A stretch of DNA of 64,000 bases from Guyanagaster necrorhizus (GCF_019112545.1 NW_025064921.1:62001-126000); one strand, 5' to 3'; numbered from the stretch's first letter, positions 38,531-49,712 are shown. Made by a program: numbers and translations. The notes: generated by a model not told the origin, from the sequence alone.

Positions 38531-40339
38531 TCACTGGTCGGCCCCCTCTTTTACCTCCTCGATCTTCGTTTCCTTTCCGAGCTCCTTGTCTTCCTTCTGA
38601 AGCTCGGCTATCTGTGCCCTGATGTCTTCGCGTGTTTGTTTCTTTTTCGGGCAATCCTTGGCCATGTGGCCTTTGAGCCCGCAATTGAAACACTTCCCTT
38701 CTTTCTTCATTTGGTCGATGTCCATAGGTTTGCCAGTCCCGGTATAAGTCGTTCCTGTTCCCGTCTTCTGGCTCCTGTAGCTGGGCGTCTGCGTGGGTCC
38801 CGATGATTTCCCGGCAGTTTGCCCTGGCTTGTTCGGGGTTGGCGGAGTTGGTTTCTTGGAATACTCCTGTAGAGTGGATGCCTCCACTTTCTGCCTTTGT
38901 CACTCCTTGTACATCTCGACGATCCTTTCCTTCCATTCGTCGTAGCCGACGGGCATCAGCATTTTGACGCCCATGGCCGAGATCATCGTGAGGTACGAGG
39001 AGGGGACCCCTCGCTTAAGCGCTTCTACCATTCTTCCATCGTTTGCTGTGTCGTCCCGGATTCCTGCGAGCTTGGCGAGTCTTTCCAGCTCATCGAAGTA
39101 GTCCGTCGCCGCCTTATCTCCCATCTTGTATTCCTTGATCTTCTGTTTATGTACTTCTTGTACTGCAGGATCAATGAATTTGTCATTTAGCATTCATTTG
39201 AACACTGGCCACGAGGGATATCGGTAGTGTTCCCTGCTGGTGGATCGGAAGTTCGGGGAGATCAGGATCCACCAAGTCTTGGCCTTGTCTTCTAGATAGG
39301 AGGTGGCGAATGCGACTTTATTCATGTCGGTCCCAATATATCTGATGTATACCTCGAAGTATTGTTCACAATCGATGAGGAAGCGATCGATGTCATCTGA
39401 TACCCCTTTAAAGGGGCAGGGCTTTCAGAGGAGGTCGGGATGACATTGCAGGACATTGGCGTTGTGGGGCAGCACGCCCATCGGGTTGGGCCATTCATCG
39501 AACGGCGGTTGTCTCCATTCTGCTGGTGGCCCTGGGAATGAGTGTAACGATTGGTCGTCGGCAACCAGACTCCCTTTTGGAGCTTCGATGCGGACGATGA
39601 CCCCATCTCGCACTGTAAACCCGAGGCGGACCGCCTCAGGGTTGTCTCGAACGGGCTCCTTTCCGCTCGATTCGGCTTGGTCGGGGGGTGGTTGTCCCCT
39701 GAGGAGCTGGCTTCCCTTGCCGGTCCAGGGGTTTCGGGTTTTGGTGGCCGAGAATGCCAGGCGGTTCCTTGACTGGAGGAGCCGAGAGGCCGTGCTTCGG
39801 GTTGAGAGGCTCTCATCGGCCCGTTGCCGAATTGAAGGGGCGACATAGACGGCTCGTCTTGGCAGGACAGGGGGGGTGCGCGGCATTGGTGCCGGTAGCT
39901 TTGGCTTGTTTAAGTTTTGGTATGGGGGTATCGGCGTGAGTGGGTCTTCTGGGTGCCACCAGCTATACTCTCCCCATGCGTATTCGGTCGCAGCGTACTG
40001 CAAGATTTTTTCTTTTTCAGTTTTTTCTGCGTACCGATATTCCAGTCCAAGAGATGTCGCTTGCCAGCACACGTCCCGCCATAAAAAGTTTCTCCCCTGC
40101 TCGTACAGCTCTTGATACTCCCTGTTCCTCGCCCTCTCCAGTTCCTCTCTCAATGCTTCTTCGTCTGTGTCCTCTCCTGCTTGTTCTAGTCATTGTTGGT
40201 ATGGGTCATCACTGTCCTCGTCGTCCTCCTCGTCGCCCTCATCCCCGCTGTCCCCTTCCCCGAGGAGGGAACTGACGGGCAGGTCGTAAATGGACAGCAC
40301 GACTGGACGAAGGGTCGTCGGAGACCCTTCCATTGACAT
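38531..40339 (-). pseudogene. E5 gag with CCHC zinc knuckle
   Basis: Probable start is the ATG at 40339 (or 40333); the stop is at 38533-38531, about 600 codons. It begins MSMEGSPTTLRPVVLSIYDL, then a strongly acidic stretch, a Glu/Arg-rich helix-like part and a linker. The gag core (about 39420-38900) has AKTWWILISPNF and LERLAKLAGIRDDTAN. The zinc knuckle CFNCGLKGHMAKDC is at 38692-38651. Internal TGA codons are at 40192, 39427, 39196 and 38902 (first base). The start overlaps the leader ORF by about 100 bases in another frame, and the end overlaps the pol frame by about 400 bases. The product would form the particle core and bind RNA. Confidence 0.88.
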
Positions 40340-41774
40340 GAGTACTGGGCCCGGCGGCCTCTCGGTCGTTGGTTCGGATGATGGAGGGACTTCGGAGCTG
40401 GCTATAGCGCATTCCTCCTCGCACTCTCGTCTCCTCCAGTTCTCGGCTATAGCTGCTGAAGTTTCGCTGAAACTCGGGATTGAGGAACTGTCGAGTGACC
40501 CTGCTGCCCAGGAATCGCTGGAGAGCCTGGTCGGAGATGTGGGCATTGTCGGGTACTCGGAGCCCGTAGGTTCCGAGTATGGAGTCGGCGTCTGAGGAGA
40601 TGGTATCGGTGTGGGCGGGATATTCGAGGATGATGGGTCGGGGTTCTGCTGCCCTTCCTCATCTAATGGCCTCGTCCCAGCTGACGACGCTGGCGGGTCC
40701 TGTCCATGGGTCGTCTTCCAAGTCGGGCTCTCTGAAAGGAGATCCTTCCTCGGAGCGGGGTGCGTACTCTCTTGGGGAGGCTGACCCCATTCTTTCGATC
40801 TCCTCCCTTCTTCTTCGGGCTCTCCCTTGTCTGTCGTATTCTGCAGCTTCGTACTGCTCTCGGGCCTCTTCTCAGACGAAATCAGCGAGCTCTTCCTGGG
40901 TTCGCCTAATCTCCTCCTGCCGGGCTTGGTTCTGCTGCTGCTGCTGTACTGCCTCGTTGTAATCAAAGGGGACCATGAGGTCCCAATCTGGGAATATGCG
41001 GTGAATAATTCTGTCCCGGGCTGCCCTCCCTCACTCGCTGGCCATCCCGACCTCGGGCTCGCTGCCCACATGGAGATGTCGATAGGGGTCCCCGGCTGCG
41101 GAGATGGCAATCTCCGCGTTTGTGTAGTTGGGGTGGATGGTCCTTCCGTGTGGGTCCTCGACCCCCATCCTACTGATGGACCGGCTGGAGCCGGAGTTGG
41201 GCTCGGTGGGGGTCGCGGGGGGGTTCTGGGGGGAGTTATGGCTTTGGCGGGATCTCGTAGCCATCCGAGTGGCATCAAGGGAGTCCCGAGCACGGTTTCC
41301 AATCCCTGAGGGAATTGGGGAGGCGGGATGCTCGGGGGAACCTGCTGGAGTGATGTAGTTGGAGACCTCTGTGGGCTCCTGAGCGACGTTCGTCGTCCAC
41401 GGGTTCCGGAATCCTGTGAGCACAGAGTGGTGGTCTCTGCCGTCTCGTCGAGGGGGGTACTGGGGTCCTTCTTCCTCATGAAGGCTCCTTGTATCCGAGT
41501 CATTATTCCGGGTTTCTGATAAGGGTCGCCCTTGCGGGAAGAAGGACATTCTGATGGAGGGGGGGATGTCATGGAAGGGAAGGTCGGGGGTTACGTTTCG
41601 TAGAATTCTTTGTACCTGCTGGAAGGCTTGGTAGTGCCTGACTATCCAAGCTGTTACTGATTGTCGTCCACAGCAAAGGGTGATGATGGCTAGAAGACCG
41701 AGTAATGTTCCGATGATAGAAGCTATCAACTCGAAGAAGTCGTGATTGAGGTCTGCGGTTGTTGCTGGCAGCAT
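40239..41774 (-). pseudogene. E5 leader ORF (ORF1), membrane segment plus Gln/Glu-rich region
   Basis: ATG is at 41774, the stop at 40241-40239, 512 codons including three internal TGA (41033, 40874, 40661, first base). Residues 13-35 include FFELIASIIGTLLGLLAIIT, a likely membrane helix. The middle has EAVQQQQQNQARQEEIRRTQ, coiled-coil-like. The end has DSILGTYGLRV and RFLGSRVTRQFLN. That this is the coding frame follows from E2, where the same frame keeps these residues despite decay. A different frame is open for 460 codons over much of this stretch but reads low-complexity Pro/Ser; only its last part is gag. I know no gypsy leader ORF of this kind, and its function is unknown. Confidence 0.8.
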
Positions 41775-41816
41775 TCGGTTTCTCAGCACAATTGGGCTTG
41801 AGAAAGGGAAGGTGAA

Positions 41817-41829
41817 AGCTTCGAGCTAA
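41817..41829 (-). other. primer-binding site of E5, self-complementary to the LTR
   Basis: In element orientation TTAGCTCGAAGCT lies one base inside the 5' LTR. It is the exact reverse complement of AGCTTCGAGCTAA in the 3' LTR (34361-34349), the predicted transcript start. I see no match to a tRNA 3' end. The 5' LTR copy has one change (CG to CA). This is the layout of self-priming elements such as Tf1. Confidence 0.8.
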
Positions 41830-41830
41830 T

Positions 41831-42256
41831 TGTTAAGCCCAAGTGACACGTGACAAGACAACACGTGATAGACAGATGTCCCTTCGCACTTCGAGGGATC
41901 ACCTGAATCCACTTATGATGTTATCGACTCGGTATGTCACAAGGCCATGAAGTGGCTTGAGAGTAGAATGGTATGAATATAAACTTTAGCTCAAAGCTGG
42001 GGTTCCCCAGCGAGAGCGCTACTCCTTATATACTGTGCTATCGTCCCTAATTATATCGCTACCTATTATGCGTGTCTGTGTCCATGGTGCCCGTTGTCCT
42101 TGAGCATCGTAACTGTACATAAAAGGGCGATTGTGTTTCTGATCTTTTGTTTTGTTGGGCGGCGGGTTATTGTGGCTATGCCTTCCCATGGTCTTGTGCT
42201 TTTCTGACTAAGCATAAATAGGGGAATAAAGGGCAAAAGAAGGAAAAATCATAACA
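41831..42256 (-). repeat. 5' LTR of E5
   Basis: It is the same length as the 3' LTR (426 bp) with the same ends, and is followed by CACTT, the target duplication. Confidence 0.95.
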
Positions 42257-43315
42257 CACTTAGGCTTGACTAGCTGCACTCTTGGCAGGCTAGCAGTCCT
42301 CAAAACTGAAGAACTTGTATTCTGATGCTGAAACCCTTATAGTTTGGAACCCAAATTAATCCAAAACCCAAAATACAGTTAATATTCCAATCCAATCCTC
42401 TCTAAGTGACAAAGCAACTTAAATAAATCACTAAGTTAAAGCAGAACTCAAAATCTGTTGTCCCAAGGACTAGCTACAGTGGGCTAGAAGGCCTGAATGT
42501 GGGGGTGGGTCACTTGCTTGCTATTTCCCCCCCATTTCCTTCTTTTATACACCAACAACAGATACAGAATCTATAAATAAATCATTCAAAATAATATTTC
42601 TCCTGTTTAAAGTGGAATCATGCCATTATTCCAGAATGGTGGCACTCCTGGACTCCCCTAGGCTTTTCCAGACCTGCCTGGCCACCGCACAGCTTTATTT
42701 TAAGCCTACAGTGGCTGTGGGTACCTAACTCCTTTCTGTCTACTCAGAGTTTTAATCCTCTGAGTTATTTTTAGCAGCTTGATCGATCAGGCCCAGCCAG
42801 GCCTGGTCAACCAGTCTTATCTGCTCTATTCCTTTCAATTCTAAGTCTCTTAGGTCACCTGATACCTAGGAAATTTGAACTTAGGCATTTGAATCAAAAC
42901 TCACAGTGCTAGCCACAGATCATTGGGTCTCTCTTCTTACTGCTTCTGGATGATGCTATCTCTACTCAATACTCCACAACTGGCTATGGTATTATGCCCC
43001 TAGCTGTCTTAGAATATACTTGTCTTAGTGGCATGTAGAATTGGCCCTATTTGAGATACTATTTCTAAGTCCAACTTGGACTTAGTATTTTTCTAGGTGT
43101 GGTGCAGAACTTTTCTAAGTTCAAACCTGACTTAGGATTTTTATCCTTAGGCCATGTTATTTTACAAAGTCCCTTTTAGACTTAGTATTAGTGACTAGCA
43201 TGACTATCAGCTCAGAGCCTCAGCCATAGTCCTTTACTGGCTAATGATCCTCAGTTACTAGCATATTCTAGTGTATTATGCAGAATTTGCAAATTATAGA
43301 GCTGGACATGTTACC
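42257..43315. other. CpG-poor tract right of E5, no gene
   Basis: It continues the sequence interrupted by E5. Repeated CTAAGTC-like motifs occur at 43066-43190, including a perfect palindrome (CTAAGTCCA, three bases, TGGACTTAG) at about 43068-43088. No coding frame was recognised. Confidence 0.45.
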
Positions 43316-46300
43316 TGCATATTACCAGCCAGTCAGTTACTCCAGCTACTTTCATGGGATCCATTCAAATACTGCCTTCACTAATAATGACTCTGAGGTA
43401 CTTAGTTTTGAGTACCTCAAATTCACACTTTCCAGCTTTGAGGAACAACTGGTGTTTTCTTATAAGGGCTAGTACTTGCTGTACTAGCTGTCAGTGTTCC
43501 TCCTTGGTCTTGGACATGATGAGAATGTTGTCCAAGTAAATTGTAATCTTTTCAGTGGCAATGAGGTTCTTGAATATTTTGTTCATCATCCATTGGAAGG
43601 TTGCTGGCAAGTTCATTAGTCCAAAGAACATAACTATAGGCTCAAACAGTCCTTGGTTTGTACAGAAAGCAGCCTTCCATTTATCACCTTCTTTGATGCA
43701 TACATTATTGTAGCCCCATTGGATGTCCAGCTTGGTGTAGTAGTGGGCACTGTAGAGCTTATCCATCAATTCAGAGATTAGCAGAAGTGGATAATGATTT
43801 TTGATTGTCATCTTGTTGAGCTTTCAGTAATCTTGCACTGGTTGTAGCTTGCCATCCTTCTTTTTGACAAAAAAGAAGGGCAAGGCCATCAGAGACTTTG
43901 ATGGCTGGATGCATCCACTGGACAAGTTTTCATCGAGGAACTTGTTGAGCTCTTGCTGCTCATTGTTACCAAGGGGGTACATTTTGCAGTCCAGATTAGC
44001 ATTGGCATTAGGAATCAGTTCAATCATATGATCCCATAGTTTCAGGGCTGGTAGCTCATCAAAGATTTTCTTCTTGAATAGGTTGCAGTAGTCCTGTGCC
44101 CATTCAGGTATCAGCTCCTTGAATATCTTCTCCTCCTTTCCTGCATTGACTTTCACTGCCAAGTCACTGGTGTGGTGCATGGTGTGAATGTGCATCACCT
44201 TTTGCAGGTCCATGGTGAGAATTGTCTTGCCATCCTCCATCTCTTCATCCCATTGGTCTTCTGGGTCTTTGTCAGGTAACTCAAATAGGATCTTCTGGCA
44301 TTGGCATCTTGTGAACATGATTTGACTGGTCTTCCAGTTGATTAGCAGATTGTGGCAAATCAGCCAGTCATAACCAAGGAAGATTTTCTTGGTTCCAAAA
44401 TTGGTAATAGCTAGGTTGATCCTTTTGGAGTGGTCACTGATTGTGAGTCTAAGTTTCACAAACTCGATAATTCAACCAGCCTGGTTCTTGGTATCACCTG
44501 CATTATATATGGAGATAGATGCTGCAGTGGCTCAGATTGGGAGATCATGCTTGGTGATAAAAGCATGATTGATTGAGCTGCCAATGCAACTGCTGTTGAT
44601 CAGAGTGGTTACTGCATATGTACTTTGAGATGTAAGCATCTCAATCTGAGCCTTGGCCAGGAGATCCCATCCTGGGGTTTTGGATTGCCAGATGAATTTC
44701 TGTGGTCCTCAAAGTTCATTGAGCCATTCCAGGGCTCAGCAATGTTTGGCCTTTCTCATTCCTTCTATCATTTCATTGACTACTTCTTCAGCTTGGATCT
44801 TATGGACCCAGTTTCTAAGCACAGCCTTTGCTGCTGCTTCATTCTTCACATCCTTGATTGCTTGCCAAGTCCACTCAGTGTTGAATGGCTTTAGCCAGTT
44901 AATGGGGCCCTCTGCCTCTGTTCAGCCCATAGGCAGTTGAGTTCATTCCTTAGGCAATTTTTGAGTTTGAGTAGTAATGTCAGGTATATTCAAATGCATG
45001 CATAATTTAGACATAGGTAGTACTACAGAGGTGGAATCAGTCTGTCCAGCACCTGTTTGTGACACACCACTCTTTGTTTTGGCTGAGTCAGCAGAATCAC
45101 TCACTGCTTGGCCTGTTCTTTTACTTCCTCAACCTTTGTCTCTGGCCCAAGGCCCTCCTCTTCTTTCTGTAGCTCAGCAATTAGCATCCATAAGTCTTCT
45201 TGGGTGTGCTTTTTCTTCTTCTGTGGGCAGTCTCATGCCATGTGGCCTTTCTGGCCACAGTTAAAGCACTTACCTTCCTTCTTGAGCTGATCTACATCCA
45301 TAGGCTTACTCATTCTGGTAAATGTTGTGCCCATACTGGTTTTCTTCTTGCTATAGGAGGAAGTTGGGGCTGAGCTGCTGGGCTTGGCAGACATGGTCAG
45401 CTTAGGAGAGATGGACTTTGTGCCCTGTCCCTGATGCTTCTGTCACTGTCATTCCCTATACATGATAATGATACATTTCTTCCATGCATCATAATCCTTG
45501 GGAATGTTCTGTGTGAGATCCAAGATGATCTTTAGATAGGAGGGTGATACTCCCATCTTCATGTATTCAATCATGCAGCCTGTGTCTGCAATGTCATCTC
45601 TGACTTTGGCAAGTTTGCTGAATCACTCTAGTTTGTCAAAGTACTTGGTGGCTGGTTTATCAGCCATCTTATACTCCTTCATCTTCTGTTTGTGCACTTC
45701 TTGCACAGCTGAGTCAGTAAATTTGTCAATGATTATTTGTTTGAGCACCAGCTATAAGGGCATCTGATGATGCTGTCATGTGATTGACCAGAATATGGGA
45801 GTGAGAAGCACCCACCATGTTTTTGCCTTGTCTTCCATGTGTATCATAGCAAATGTCACCTTGTACATGTTGAGGAGAAAGTATGAGGCAAATACTTGAA
45901 AGTACTGGTCACAGTCAGTGAGAAATTGATTGATGTCCTTGGATGCTCCTTTGAAGGAGCAGGGTTCATGAACAAGAACTTGTTTGCAGTTTAGGATGGT
46001 TGTGTCTGCTGCAAGTGCAGTCATGGGATTCAGGATCCCACTAAATGGCAGGATGTTCCAGGACATTGGGAGTCTGAGGAAGGAGTAGAGTGACTCATCA
46101 TCCACCATGAGGCTTCCCAGTGGCAGTACCTTCTTGCATACTGTGTGCCCATTTTGGATAGTGAACCCTAATTCAAGTGCTTCAGGATCATCTTCTTTGG
46201 GTGAGGGTGCTGCAGGAGCCTTCCTGCTTCCACTGCCTTCAGCTTCATCAGGCAGTAGTTGTCTGATGAATGGTCAATGCATTGGTTGAGCCCATAGGTT

Positions 46301-48835
46301 ATGGTAGGGATCTCTGAGCTGAGGTTGGCTCTGTGTAAGCTGAGATGCCACACTGCAGACAGTGGAGATGGTGAATATGTACCTGGAAGATGTCATTCAG
46401 ATTGATGGTGCTGTATAGATGGCCTGGCTGGATGCTATGCTCAGCATCTATGATATCAGCTTGATGTTGAATCTGGACTTATATGCCAGTAGTGGTGTTA
46501 GTTGGTGTCTTAAATATTTTTTATTGTAAATAGAAATGGCTCATTCAGTGGCCACATATTGAATAATATCTGTGTGCTTGACACAGTCAGCAGCAATATA
46601 CCTTAGCTCTAAGGGCAACACCAACCAGATGCTGTCCTTTCAGATTGTGGCTGCCCCTTCATGGTACAGCCATAAAAACTCTCCTTGGTGCTCCTCCTGT
46701 ATCTTTCTGGCCAATTCTTCTTCTGTTGGACATGCTGTGAATATGTTTTCCTACTCAGAGAAGAGATCCTCCTCCCCATCATCCTCCTTGGCCTCAGTTT
46801 CCTCAATGAGAGAACTGTCATTGAGCAGGTCATAGACCTCCAGGACATCCTCATTGTTGGATGCTGGGTCCAGTGTTATGAGGTCTGGGGCAAGGAGAAG
46901 GCTCTTGCCTTCTTGACTGCTCCTCAAGTTCCTCAGCTCTGGCTGCTTCTGCCACCACTGCACTGCAATATCAGCAGAAGTTTCAGTAGAATCAGAGTTG
47001 AAGGAAGAGGGACATGATGCATCTGTCCAAGACCTGCTTGAGGTCTCTGATAGAGTCAATGTGCTCCTCATGTCCCCTGTAACTAAGTAAGTCTCTATCT
47101 CAGCCTGGAATCTCATCAGTTTCAACAATCAAATTGGTCCCATAGGATAATGGGTGGTCATCATCAAGGTCAAGCAATGCTCATCAGTGGACATCATCTA
47201 CATAGACAATGCCCTCAGGGGTCTCTGCCTATGGGTCATACTCAGAGTTGGCAGGAGTGGTAGGTTCCTGAAAAGGCAGAAGAGAGTCAATGAGGGTTCA
47301 GTCAACAGTGGAGGTTTCAGGGCTCCCTGAACCCCTTCTTCAATCTGCCCTGTCTTGTGCTCAGAGATAGCATTTAAAGAGGGCATTCTCCTGAGCAGTC
47401 TCATACTCGATACATGCCTGCTCCTAGAGGTGCTCAGCAAGGGAGTTGATATATCAAATTTCATCCTCTGCAGGGAGAACCAGGTCAACTGGGTCAGTTG
47501 GTTATGGTATGCCTGGTGGCATTCATATGTGTGCAGCTCTGCAAGCTGTGTGGTGCTCCAGGTGGTCTGCTTCTCTGGTGGCCATTCACTAGTATCATTT
47601 CTCCTCTTCATTATCATAGGTGAAGTATGGGTCATTGGTCCTGATGACCCCTGTTCTATTCCTCTTGCTGTTGGTAATTTGGTTCCCAATGTAGAGCTCA
47701 GCAGAAAGGCTCTCTCTGCTGCCTGTTTGTGTTGCATATAGGGATCCATGGTTGTCATTAGATGAGGGACTTCCACTCTCTCAAGCCACTCTAGGAGTAT
47801 CAAGAGAGTCTCTGGCATAGCATCTAATGCTAGGCTCAGAGGATGCAGTTGAGAGGGTGGCCCTTATTATATGAATGCCACTGGAGACATCTGCTCACTT
47901 GACCCATGAGATGGACATGTCAGGCCTTGGTCTTTGAAACTCTGTAGCCTAAGGGTTGCTATCATCTCTGATAATTGCTGTCAGAGGTCAGGGTGGGTAT
48001 CAGTGCTCTTCTTCTTCTCTAGGATATTCTGGAGGCATGTTTCCAGGGTCAGCTTTGGGTATAGTTCCTTTCATGGGATGGAAGGACTGTCTGATAGAGG
48101 GAGGGATGTCATAGAGAGGGAGATCAGGGGTTACATTTTGTAGAATATGTCAGATGTACTGAAATTGTTGATATTAGTGGATAGCCCAGGTGGTGATTGA
48201 TTGGCATCCTCAGCACAGCTGAATGATCACCAATAATCCTAACAATATTCTGATAATGGAAGCAAGGAGTTTAAAGAACTCATGGTTGAAGTTAGGGTCT
48301 GATGGGTTGATAGATGGCATTCAGTTTTCTCCACACTATAGTGTATGAGGAAAGGGAAGATAAAGCTTTAAGCTAATTGTTAGACTCAAGCTGCATATGA
48401 TCTGAAACATATGATGAACTAGTGTGCCTTTGTGTTTGAGACTTCCATTAGAGTTCACTATTGTGCTTGATTGACCAAATGCTTCAAGGCCTTTAGGAGA
48501 TAGCTCAAGAGTAGAATGAGAGTGAATAAACTTTAGCTTGAAGCTGGGGTTATACCAGTGAGAGCTATCCTACTTATATACATATCATGGTACTACTATA
48601 AATGTTCATACTTATTATGTCTGTGCTAGCTATTATGCTCATTGTCCTTAAGCATCACTGCTGTCTATAATAGTATTGTTGTGCATTATTGGGCAATGCT
48701 GTTGCATTGAAAGACAATGACTGACTGGGCTTGTTGTGATGACTAAGCCAGTCCCACAGTCTTAAGCACTGGTTTAGGTGCCCTGACTAAGCATAAATAG
48801 GAGTTAATAGAAAAGAAAAAGAAAACATCATAACA
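43316..48835 (-). mobile_element. E4: decayed family member lacking its 3' part
   Basis: In element orientation it has the 5' LTR (48835-48378), leader ORF (about 48320-46880), gag (about 46860-45120, zinc knuckle complement near 45230-45275), protease and the first half of reverse transcriptase, ending at about 43316. The leader start reads EFFKLLASII and LLGLLVIIQLC. Reverse transcriptase has YLDN instead of YLDD. Open pieces at 43491-43811 and 43824-44459 are RT and protease relics. The right flank AAGCATGGCAACTG is family C sequence, also found uninterrupted at 32932, so E4 inserted into a family C copy. Confidence 0.88.
48378..48835 (-). repeat. 5' LTR of E4
   Basis: It begins TGTTAGAC and ends CATAACA. 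The primer-binding site copy (AGCTTTAAGCTAA, plus strand 48364-48376) lies one base inside. It is most similar to the E3 LTR, so E3 and E4 form one subfamily or one split element. Confidence 0.88.
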
Positions 48836-49712
48836 AAGCATGGCAACTGTAATACATATGTGAATAATAACTGTAGAATTCAGGATGGAGTCTCAAGCTT
48901 TGAAGATACTATAATAGGGTTGCATTAGTAAGTATCACAGTAGAGTATTTAAATACCACATTATATGATTAAAATACAAGTTTCCAACCCCCACAGTTGC
49001 AGTGTATTAGACACAGAAAGCCTTACACCCTAGCTCTGGGTTTGTGTTTGTAACTTTGGATGAGAAAATAGACTAATTATTGATATCATCAAGAGAGATT
49101 TGAGAACTATGTGAGACATAGAAGCTCACAAGGGACTTGAGTCTGATTTGATAAGATGTTTTAGACTGTGCTCTAAGCTGAGAATAAGAGAGTAGTGTCT
49201 GAAGGGCATTATCTTGAGTTTTTGAGGTATTTGTGACATGCAGCACTACAGGTGGCAGAGGTTCAAACCCTTTGGCCTTTCAGATGGGGTTATATGTGTT
49301 TTGTGTCTCTGGATTGCATAGGTTTGAATCCTGTGGGTCTACAATCAGTTTGGAAACTTGTGTTCAGAGATCTGAGCTCTTTGGCACTTGTGGATGTGTT
49401 TGTAATTAGTTTCTGCTAAGCTTTGAATTATGTATTGTGTGTGTTGGAGATTTTGATTTGATTTGAGCTGTGCTTGGGACCTTTTGAGAGCTTTGTGGGA
49501 GCATTTTGATGTATTGTATTAAGCTGCAGTACCCTTTGCCTTGAGGCCCAGCAACACCTGTTGCCACCTCTTGTTTTGATAGAATGAAAAGCCTTGAGAC
49601 TTAGAGAAACCTAGGACAGTTGTATGCACACTATTGCCATTCATGTGAAGTGGATTCATTGAGGAAGACAATTATATTTGCTGTTGCTACTTTTATCACA
49701 TTATAATCCTCC
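48836..49712. repeat. family C repeat, copy 2
   Basis: It matches 32932-33875 in the same orientation. The first 480 bp match copy 1 at roughly 86% by eye. From about 49320 to 49711 the match jumps to about 99% (four differences counted in about 390 bp) and stops sharply after CCCATGA. Confidence 0.75.

Larger units (their letters stand above)
34194..42256 (-). mobile_element. E5: young full-length chromodomain Ty3/gypsy element (Tf1/sushi-like)
   Basis: The element is 8063 bp with two 426 bp LTRs and a perfect 5 bp target duplication CACTT (34189-34193 and 42257-42261). Joining the flanks gives an uninterrupted CpG-poor host sequence. In element orientation the order is 5' LTR, primer-binding site, leader ORF, gag, pol (protease, reverse transcriptase, RNase H, integrase, chromodomain), polypurine tract, 3' LTR. 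CpG is still frequent, unlike all other copies here, so it arrived long after them. Eleven in-frame TGA codons make it non-autonomous. Confidence 0.97.

Noticed and set aside
36045..38806. Plus-strand ORFs of up to 139 codons inside E5
   Set aside because: They are antisense to gag and pol, which have full domain support, and carry no motifs.
40340..41572. A 460-codon minus-strand open frame overlapping the leader ORF of E5
   Set aside because: Before about 40340 it is low-complexity Pro/Ser sequence. The neighbouring frame is the one conserved at the protein level in E2 and carries the membrane segment. Only the last 50 or so codons are gag.
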